The notes below the pieces were generated by a model. That model did not search any database, was not told the DNA's origin, and saw nothing but the letters and a program-made list of their open reading frames with translations. A stretch of 52,744 nt of DNA, taken from assembly GCA_016867715.1 (NCBI GenBank), contig VGIW01000014.1, positions 1 to 52,744 of the forward strand. The letters run 5' to 3'. The translations under genes and the position numbers were made by a program. Shown here in pieces: positions 47,354 through 52,744 of the stretch (the stretch's first letter is position 1; every line of letters begins with the position of its first letter). The DNA comes from Candidatus Eisenbacteria bacterium (lineage in GTDB: Bacteria > Orphanbacterota > Orphanbacteria > Orphanbacterales > Orphanbacteraceae).

Positions 47354-48387
47354 TCGGTCGATTCCTCAATGATTCGCTTCACGAGGATCCGGTCCGTCTG
47401 CTCCGGGCGGAGCGCGACGACCGCCCCGCGGACTCGGTACGCGACAAGACCCCCGGTCGGGCTCCTCATCTCCGCGGCGATCCTCGTGCCGGGGAGTACG
47501 CCTAGATCCATGAGGCGCCTTCTTTCCGGAGCGCGGCAGGCGCGCGAGATCCGCACGACCTCCGCGCTCTCGCCCGGCCGAAGGAGCGAGAGCCTCTCCC
47601 CGGTCTCTTGCGGCTCCGCTTCTTCCCGCCGGATCGGGACGACCGAGATGTTCGAGGCGAGGATCGGCGCGAGCACGTGCTCGTCCCCGTCCGCGAGGAA
47701 GCGGACGCGCTCCTGGGTTGATTCCACGACGAGCGCCGTCATCCCCGGCCGAATCCCCACGGCGACGAGCTGCATGTAGACCGCTTCCGGCTCGTCCTCG
47801 AGATGGACGATGCGGAGCGGAACGCGCGTATCCGCGGCCGTGAGAGGCCGCCCTCCGTGAAAGACGCTCCGCCGCGTGGCGGTCGGAATCGGATCGCCGT
47901 GCGGGTCGTGCGTCGGGCTTCCGAGACGCTCGGCGAGCCTGTCCACGTCGTCGGGGGAGAGCGCGTGCTCCATCCGCTCCGCCCGATCGTGCCACTCCGT
48001 CTCGTCGAGACCGGTCTCATCGGCCAGATAACGCTCCCAGAGACGGTGCGCGCGGATCACGTTGAGCGCGACCGCCTGTCCCTCCGGCGTCAGGCGGAAG
48101 AGCTCTCCGTCTTGGCGGACGAGCCTCTTCTCCTCGAGCCGCCCGAGAATCTCCGCCATCCGATTGATCGATACATGAAGGTTTCCGGCGACGCTGTGCA
48201 CCGTCGGGGGATACCCCTTCGCCTCGCGCTTGCAGATGTACTTGAGAGCGTCCTCGCGGAGAACCCGCTCCGTCATCCTCGCTCCGCGGCGAAGCCTCGA
48301 GACGAGACCGACCCCCGGCCAAACAAGAAGAACGCCGATCGCGGCGACCGAGAGAGCCAGGAGCAATGAGAGAACGGGTTCGCTCAT
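47350..48387 (-). CDS. Membrane-anchored DtxR-like protein with FeoA domains
   Basis: 345 residues. Residues 5-30 form a hydrophobic segment ([25 protein letters not shown]). Then come a DtxR-type winged helix ([32 protein letters not shown]) and the metal and dimer domain ([13 protein letters not shown] ... [11 protein letters not shown]). Two FeoA/SH3-like units follow, about 195-255 and 270-340 ([22 protein letters not shown]). A DNA-binding protein tied to the membrane is unusual; FeoA fused to it should contact FeoB. It may be an iron-sensing partner of the transporter more than a repressor. It overlaps both neighbours by 4 nt. Confidence 0.85.
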   Translation of the reverse strand: MSEPVLSLLLALSVAAIGVLLVWPGVGLVSRLRRGARMTERVLREDALKYICKREAKGYPPTVHSVAGNLHVSINRMAEILGRLEEKRLVRQDGELFRLTPEGQAVALNVIRAHRLWERYLADETGLDETEWHDRAERMEHALSPDDVDRLAERLGSPTHDPHGDPIPTATRRSVFHGGRPLTAADTRVPLRIVHLEDEPEAVYMQLVAVGIRPGMTALVVESTQERVRFLADGDEHVLAPILASNISVVPIRREEAEPQETGERLSLLRPGESAEVVRISRACRAPERRRLMDLGVLPGTRIAAEMRSPTGGLVAYRVRGAVVALRPEQTDRILVKRIIEESTE

Positions 48388-49130
48388 CTCTTCTTCTCCC
48401 GGCGGGGACGAACCGCCTCGGAGAGCGCCTTCGCCCGGCTCTTCTTCAGGGCGACGCGCACCCTCCCCGCGATCCGCCGCGGGAGGATTCGCGTTCTCCC
48501 GCCGCGCCCGACGCGGATCCGGAGGGCGCCCCCGCGCGCGGCCCTCTCCGGAACGACGAGACGAGCGCCGGGGACGATCCCCGCCTCCGCGAGCGAGCGG
48601 AGCAGAGGAGGATCTCCGTCCGGAACCCTCGAGACGACCGCATGCACGCCCGGCGCGAGATCGACGAGGAGAAGCTCGTCGGGAACTTCGAGCGAGCCGT
48701 TCTTCGAGGGGATCGGATCCCCGTGCGGATCGACGGCCGGATGGCCGAGGCGCTCCTCGATCCGGTCCATGAGGCGGTCCGAGACCGCGTGCTCGAGCCT
48801 CTCCGCCTCCTCGTGAACCTCGTCCCAGCCGCAGCCGAGTTGATCGTGGAGAAAACGCTCGATGAGGCGGTGGCGCCGGATCCGGTCGAGCGCGATCCGC
48901 CTCCCTTCGGCGGTCAGCGCCGCGCCGCGGCTCTTCGAGTAGACGACGAGGGGAGGGGCGGACGCGGCGAGTTTCTTCATCATGTTGGTGGCGGAAGCGG
49001 GCGCGATCCCGAGGCGTTCGGCGAGCGCTCCCGTCGCCACGAGCCCCTTCTCTCCGCCGATCATGTAGATCGCCTTCAGGTAATCCCCCACGGACCGGGA
49101 TGCGTGGCGTCCGCTGTTCTTTTTAGCCAT
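48384..49130 (-). CDS. DtxR/MntR-family metal-dependent regulator
   Basis: 248 residues. SVGDYLKAIYMIGGEKGLVATGALAERLGIAPASATNMMKKLA is the winged helix; HRLIERFLHDQLGCGWDEVHEEAERLEHAVSDRLMDRI holds the metal ligands and dimer interface; [11 protein letters not shown] is the conserved turn. A C-terminal SH3/FeoA-like part (LLLVDLAPGVHAVVSRVPDGDPPLLRSLAEAGIVPGARLVV) and a basic tail follow. It likely represses this iron operon when Fe(II) or Mn(II) is high. First gene of a four-gene operon in which each gene overlaps the next by 4 nt. The start codon lies inside an 18-bp palindrome, its probable own operator. Confidence 0.9.
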   Translation of the reverse strand: MAKKNSGRHASRSVGDYLKAIYMIGGEKGLVATGALAERLGIAPASATNMMKKLAASAPPLVVYSKSRGAALTAEGRRIALDRIRRHRLIERFLHDQLGCGWDEVHEEAERLEHAVSDRLMDRIEERLGHPAVDPHGDPIPSKNGSLEVPDELLLVDLAPGVHAVVSRVPDGDPPLLRSLAEAGIVPGARLVVPERAARGGALRIRVGRGGRTRILPRRIAGRVRVALKKSRAKALSEAVRPRREKKR

Positions 49131-49164
49131 GGCTAAAAGATAGTCCGGGCGGCGCGGTTGTCAA
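49121..49164 (-). promoter_or_regulatory. Promoter and start-codon operator of the feo operon
   Basis: On the minus strand TTGACA (49159-49164), 16-nt spacer, TATCTT (49137-49142). The perfect palindrome TTTTAGCCATGGCTAAAA (49121-49138) touches the -10 box and contains the ATG at its centre. The promoter places +1 at or one base before that ATG, so the mRNA should be leaderless; no Shine-Dalgarno precedes it. TTAGCC/GGCTAA arms resemble DtxR/IdeR boxes (TTAGGTTAGSCTAACCTAA). Confidence 0.82.
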
Positions 49165-49274
49165 GAGGCGAAGGGAAGATCGGGCGCGAGAGGCGAGGAC
49201 CGGCCGGACGAGTCGAGTTTCGAAGAGACGGCGCGGAATCCAGTGCGGCGGGAAGGAAGCCGAGGGATTATGTT

Positions 49275-51014
49275 GTGGGCATCATGCGCGGCGACGCAGA
49301 ACATCGAATCGACCGAGAGCGCGCGATCGGCGAGGCTCTCGATTACCACGAGCGAACGAAGCATCGGTTCGACCGGTTCGCGCGCTCGGCGGGCTATCTG
49401 GATTGGGCGAACGAGCCCGATCCGTTCCGGCGCTTCGAGGGAGCGCCCCTCCTTCCGCTCCCGGTCCCGGACGAGGATCGGACACCCGCGTACGACCGTC
49501 TCTTCGCCCCAGGCCCCGCCCCAGGCCCCGCCCCCGCCCTCGCTCTCGACAGGCGGTCCCTCTCGGAGTTCCTCTACTACTCGCTCGCGATCTCCGCGTG
49601 GAAATCGTTTCAAGGGGCCTCTTGGGCGCTCCGCGTGAACCCCTCGAGCGGCAACCTCCACCCGACCGAGGGGTATCTCCTTCTCCCGCCCATCCGCGGG
49701 ATCGGCGAGCGGGCGGGCGTCTCTCACTACGCGCCGAGGGAACACGCGCTCGAACGGAGAGCGGAGATCAATTCCGAGGCGTGGAAGATGCTGACCGGGG
49801 AGCTTCCTTCGGGCTCCTTCCTCGTCGGGCTGACCTCGATCCGGTGGCGCGAGGCGTGGAAGTACGGAGAGCGGGCGTACCGCTACTGCGCGATCGACGC
49901 GGGGCACGCGCTCGCCGGACTCCGCATCGCGGCCGCCGCGCTCGGTTGGACGCTCCGCGCGGTCTTCTCGCCTTCCTCCTCCACGCTTGCTTCTCTCTTC
50001 GGCGTCGATCGGGCGGCGGATTTCGACGAGGCGGAGAGGGAGGATCCGGAAATGCTCGCGGTCGTTCGGCCGGGCCCGGCCGATCCTGCGCGCGGCGATC
50101 CCGCCTTCTGGAATCCGCCGCCGGAGACGGTCCGCGGGGTGTTCGCATCGGGCGGGGCGGGGATAGCGAACCGATTGAGCCGTGAACCCATCGTGTGGGA
50201 AGCGATCGACCGAGTCGCCGCGGCGTGCCGAAGGCGAACGGACGATCCGCCTCTCCCGGCCGGGAACGCCGGCGGGCTCTCGGCGCCCTCTCCTCTTCGG
50301 TCTCCCGAGCGCGCAACGAGAGCGGGTGCGCTGATCCGAGGACGCCGGAGCGCGGTCGCGATGGACGGGCGCACCGCGATGACGCGAGAGGCATTTCATT
50401 GCACGCTCGACCGCCTCCTCCCCCGCCGCGCGACGCCTTGGGACGCGCTTTGCTGGCCGCCGCAGGCGCACCTCCTTCTCTTCGTCCACAGGGTGGAGGG
50501 GATCGAGCCGGGCCTCTACGCGCTTCCGCGCGATCCGCAGGAAGTCGGCTCCCTCCGCGCCGCGCTCCGGTCCGAGTTCCTCTGGACGGCCCCGGCGGGG
50601 ACGCCGGATGGATTGCCTCTCTTCCTCCTCGCTCCGGGCGACTTCCGCGAGGTCGCCGGCGCGCTCTCGTGCGGGCAGGCGATCGCCGCGGACGGCGCGT
50701 TCAGCGCGGCGATCGTCGCGCGGTTCGAGCCGGCTCTCCGCGCGTTCGGCGCCTCGTTCTACCCGCGCCTCTTCCAGGAGGCCGGCGCGATCGGCCAGAT
50801 GCTTTACCTCGAGGCGGAGGCGGCCGGTCTTCGCGGCACCGGGATCGGCTGTTTCTTCGACGACCCGGTCCATGAGGTGTTCGGTATTCGAAATCGTTAC
50901 TATCAAAGTCTATATCATTTCACCGTCGGGGCCCCGGTGCACGATCCCCGCCTCACCACGCTTCCGGCGTATCCACAACACGCGGATCCTTCCTCGGCTC
51001 CGGGTGACGGATGA
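49275..51014 (+). CDS. SagB-type nitroreductase-family protein, tandem domains
   Basis: About 579 residues with two nitroreductase-like halves. The first has LSEFLYYSLAISAWKSFQGASWALRVNPSSGNLHPTEGYLLL, the FMN site signature of SagB-type dehydrogenases, and YRYCAIDAGHALAGLRIAAAALGW. The second (from about 370) repeats it in weaker form: RGRRSAVAMDGRTAMTREAFHCTL ... GAIGQMLYLEAEAAGLRGTGIGCFFDD. SagB-type enzymes oxidise azolines in peptide natural products, but no cyclodehydratase or precursor gene is nearby, so the role is unknown. GTG 49275 has GAGGGA 7 nt upstream; ATG 49284 is an alternative. A low-complexity PGPAPGPAPA run follows residue 80. Confidence 0.8.
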   Translation: MGIMRGDAEHRIDRERAIGEALDYHERTKHRFDRFARSAGYLDWANEPDPFRRFEGAPLLPLPVPDEDRTPAYDRLFAPGPAPGPAPALALDRRSLSEFLYYSLAISAWKSFQGASWALRVNPSSGNLHPTEGYLLLPPIRGIGERAGVSHYAPREHALERRAEINSEAWKMLTGELPSGSFLVGLTSIRWREAWKYGERAYRYCAIDAGHALAGLRIAAAALGWTLRAVFSPSSSTLASLFGVDRAADFDEAEREDPEMLAVVRPGPADPARGDPAFWNPPPETVRGVFASGGAGIANRLSREPIVWEAIDRVAAACRRRTDDPPLPAGNAGGLSAPSPLRSPERATRAGALIRGRRSAVAMDGRTAMTREAFHCTLDRLLPRRATPWDALCWPPQAHLLLFVHRVEGIEPGLYALPRDPQEVGSLRAALRSEFLWTAPAGTPDGLPLFLLAPGDFREVAGALSCGQAIAADGAFSAAIVARFEPALRAFGASFYPRLFQEAGAIGQMLYLEAEAAGLRGTGIGCFFDDPVHEVFGIRNRYYQSLYHFTVGAPVHDPRLTTLPAYPQHADPSSAPGDG

Positions 51015-51129
51015 AGCCGTTCTCTCCCGCGCACGTTTCCCGGCCGGCCGGATCCGCCCGCACCCGCCGCGGCCAGGCGCTATACTGGACCCGTCCGGGC
51101 GGGAAGCGAGAGCCCGGAGGAGGAACCGG

Positions 51130-52305
51130 ATGAGGGACGAGGAAACAACGGGGAGGATGCCCGCGGGCCTCCCCCTCACCGACGAGGAGATCGCGCGCTA
51201 CGGGAGACACATCATCCTTCCCGAGATCGCGATCGAGGGGCAGGGAAGGCTGAAGGCGGGGAGCATCCTCATCGTCGGCGCGGGGGGCCTCGGCTCGCCG
51301 CTCGCGCTCTATCTCGCGGCGTCGGGCGTCGGGCGGATCGGCATCGTCGATCCCGACACGGTCGACCGATCCAACCTCCAGAGGCAGGTCCTCTTCGCGA
51401 CCTCCGACATCGGCGTCCCGAAGGCGCGCGCGGCGAAACGGAAGATCGAGGAGATCAACCCGAACGTGCGGGCCGAGGCGTTCGAGACGCGGCTCCGCGC
51501 GGAGAACGCGCTCGAGATTCTGGGCGGGTACGATCTCGTCGCCGACGCGACCGACAACTTCCCGTCTCGCTATCTGGTGAACGACGCGTGCGTGCTTCTC
51601 GGGAAGCCGAACGTGCACGGAAGCATTTTCCGCTTCGACGGCCAGGTCGCCGTGTTCGACGCGCGGAAGGGGCCCTGCTACCGCTGCCTCTACCCGGAAC
51701 CCCCGCCGCCCGGCCTCATTCCCTCCTGCGCAGAAGCGGGGGTCCTCGGCGTGCTCCCCGGCCTCGTCGGGATGATCCAGGCGACCGAGGCGCTCAAGCT
51801 CCTCCTCGGAATCGGAGAGAGCCTCGGCGGAAGGCTTCTTCATTACGACGCCCTCCGCCTGCGGTTTCGCGAGATCAAGCTCCGGAAGGACCCGCGATGC
51901 CCGGTCTGCGGGGAGAACCCGAGCATCCGCGCGCTCACCGACGAGGACGGAGAGGCCGAACCGTGCGAAGAGCCGGGCGCGGATCTCGTTCGAGACATCG
52001 ACTCTCGAACATTAAAACAACGACTCGAAAAGCAAGATCCCCTTCTCCTTCTCGATGTCCGCGAGCCGCACGAGGAGCGAATCTGCCGGCTGCCGGGATC
52101 GATCCTCGTCCCACTCGGCGAGCTCCAGGGGCGGGTCGAGGAGATCGAACCCGAGAGGGAGATCGTCGTCTATTGCCACGTCGGGGTTCGATCGCGCGCG
52201 GCGGCTCTCTTTCTCATGCGACGCGGGTTTCCCCGCGTGTGGAACCTCGCGGGGGGGATCACCGCTTGGGCGGAGGAGGTCGATCCCGCGATGCAGACCT
52301 ACTAG
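51130..52305 (+). CDS. moeB: MoeB/ThiF adenylyltransferase with rhodanese domain
   Basis: 391 residues. LTDEEIARYGRHIILPEIAIEGQGRLK starts the E1-like domain; VGAGGLGSPLALYLAASGVG is the ATP site, DRSNLQRQVLF and DATDNFPSRYLVNDAC follow, and CYRC with CPVCGE are the zinc ligands. It adenylates the C-terminal glycine of a ubiquitin-like sulfur carrier such as MoaD or ThiS. The C-terminal rhodanese (about 295-390) has a full active loop YCHVGVRSRAA with catalytic Cys, unlike the one at 23910. The combined form (MOCS3/ThiF-rhodanese type) also delivers the sulfur. GGAGGAGG precedes ATG 51130, and TATACT at 51081 is a likely -10 box. The stop codon is part of the CTAG end of a repeat element. Confidence 0.9.
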   Translation: MRDEETTGRMPAGLPLTDEEIARYGRHIILPEIAIEGQGRLKAGSILIVGAGGLGSPLALYLAASGVGRIGIVDPDTVDRSNLQRQVLFATSDIGVPKARAAKRKIEEINPNVRAEAFETRLRAENALEILGGYDLVADATDNFPSRYLVNDACVLLGKPNVHGSIFRFDGQVAVFDARKGPCYRCLYPEPPPPGLIPSCAEAGVLGVLPGLVGMIQATEALKLLLGIGESLGGRLLHYDALRLRFREIKLRKDPRCPVCGENPSIRALTDEDGEAEPCEEPGADLVRDIDSRTLKQRLEKQDPLLLLDVREPHEERICRLPGSILVPLGELQGRVEEIEPEREIVVYCHVGVRSRAAALFLMRRGFPRVWNLAGGITAWAEEVDPAMQTY

Positions 52306-52485
52306 CCTGGACTATGCACGCGTTTTCGTCGCGAGGATGTGGAGCGCGAGCCGAGAGGCCGACCTGGACGAGCCGCTCCCGGAATCGTAGTCTCGGCACT
52401 ACGATGAGGAAGCGGCGAAGGAAGGGAGGCCTCGTAGGCCGCGATCCGCGGCCGCAGTAGGAAACGCGTGCATAGTCCAGGCTAG
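52302..52485. repeat. CTAG-ended MITE-like element, copy B
   Basis: 184 bp, nearly identical to copy A (5687-5871). Its ends are perfect inverted repeats: CTAGCCTGGACTATGCACGC plus GTTT at the left and the complement at the right. The first four bases include the moeB stop codon (TAC TAG), so insertion at a CTAG target kept the reading frame end intact. The right flank GGGCAGG resembles that of copy C. Confidence 0.85.
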
Positions 52486-52486
52486 G

Positions 52487-52518
52487 GCAGGGCGCGGACG
52501 CTTCGCGCCGCGCCCTGC
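52487..52518 (+). terminator. Hairpin after repeat copy B
   Basis: Perfect 11-bp stem GCAGGGCGCGG (52487-52497) / CCGCGCCCTGC (52508-52518), loop of 10 nt. No T-run follows, so it may end transcription only with help from Rho or act as an RNA-stability hairpin. Confidence 0.35.
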
Positions 52519-52625
52519 GGCCTCGGATGGAGCCGTCTCGAGTAGAGACGGAGAGCCCGTCTCTCCTCTCGCGGCTCATCCGCGGCCCGGAACGAACAAG
52601 TGCGGGCGAACCCGAAGCCGGGCGC

Positions 52626-52654
52626 TTGCCCGCGCGGGCACTCGAAGGTACGAT
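52626..52654 (+). promoter_or_regulatory. Promoter of the last gene
   Basis: TTGCCC (52626-52631), 17-nt spacer, TACGAT (52649-52654), similar to the nifJ promoter. The start codon follows 30 nt later, with GGAGGAGG between. Confidence 0.6.
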
Positions 52655-52684
52655 CACGGCGCGTGAGCGAAGTGGAGGAGGTCG

Positions 52685-52744
52685 ATGTCCATGTCGATGA
52701 GGAGCTATCTCGTGCCCGTACTCGCCGCCTGCTTTGCGGGAACC
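52685..52744 (+). CDS. Exported protein, 5' end only
   Basis: Only 20 codons are inside the window: MSMSMRSYLVPVLAACFAGT, the start of a signal peptide (possible lipobox AAC). GGAGGAGG lies 5 nt before the ATG and a promoter is visible upstream. The mature protein is outside the window, so no function can be given. Confidence 0.6.
   Translation, partial: MSMSMRSYLVPVLAACFAGT

Overview
The window is GC-rich chromosomal DNA from a Gram-negative bacterium: it has a TonB-dependent receptor, FadL-type and alginate-export-type outer-membrane proteins and lipoproteins. The gene set fits a redox-flexible heterotroph of an under-cultured lineage: a single-chain pyruvate:ferredoxin oxidoreductase, a succinate dehydrogenase in sdhC-A-B order with one cytochrome b subunit, multihaem cytochromes, Mn/Fe superoxide dismutase and DUF4301. 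An FCB-type phylum such as Candidatus Eisenbacteria is my guess from style only; nothing in the window proves the taxon.

Region 1 (1 to about 5350) reads as an integron cassette array. Short genes or gene pairs alternate with foldable attC-like sites that share an arm GCAGCTGAGCG, a partner arm with one extra unpaired base, and a GTTNGNC-like core. The cassettes are an orphan Phd antitoxin, higBA, a divergent thioredoxin-like/HxlR pair, mazEF, a GT87 glycosyltransferase, and an RHH antitoxin/MazF pair. The three toxin-antitoxin cassettes each have a TTGACA promoter 12-17 nt past the recombination core and a palindromic operator. No integrase gene is in the window; cassette orientation places it to the left.

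Region 2 (about 5320-9400) is repeat-rich accessory DNA: an ISL3-type transposase remnant, copies of two repeat families (a CTAG-ended element and a 77-bp GGGGACA element), two lipoprotein genes, a low-GC ybaN gene bracketed by direct repeats, and a frameshifted beta-helix gene.

Region 3 (9414-52744) is the apparent core chromosome. It holds a DUF4153 membrane protein, a baeRF/Balon-like protein, DUF456, nifJ plus a dihydroorotate-dehydrogenase-like gene, and sodA. Next is a likely sulfur-oxyanion redox operon: ArsR repressor, octahaem cytochrome, seven-haem cytochrome fused to cytochrome b, two YeeE/YedE transporters, one of them fused to a rhodanese lacking its catalytic Cys. Then come fadL, DUF4301, sdhCAB, a TonB receptor/YfiR/hybrid-kinase signalling cluster, porins, an AI-2E-family permease, an S9 peptidase, a fumarase/aspartase-family enzyme, a four-gene iron operon with FeoB split into two proteins and two DtxR-family regulators, a SagB-type nitroreductase and MoeB-rhodanese. 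A second inverted-repeat family sits exactly between two convergent gene pairs. Four genes have promoters placed so close to the start codon that the mRNA would be leaderless.

The most interesting items are the toxin-rich integron array, the multihaem/YeeE/rhodanese operon, the split-FeoB operon with an operator over its start codon, and the repeat families.
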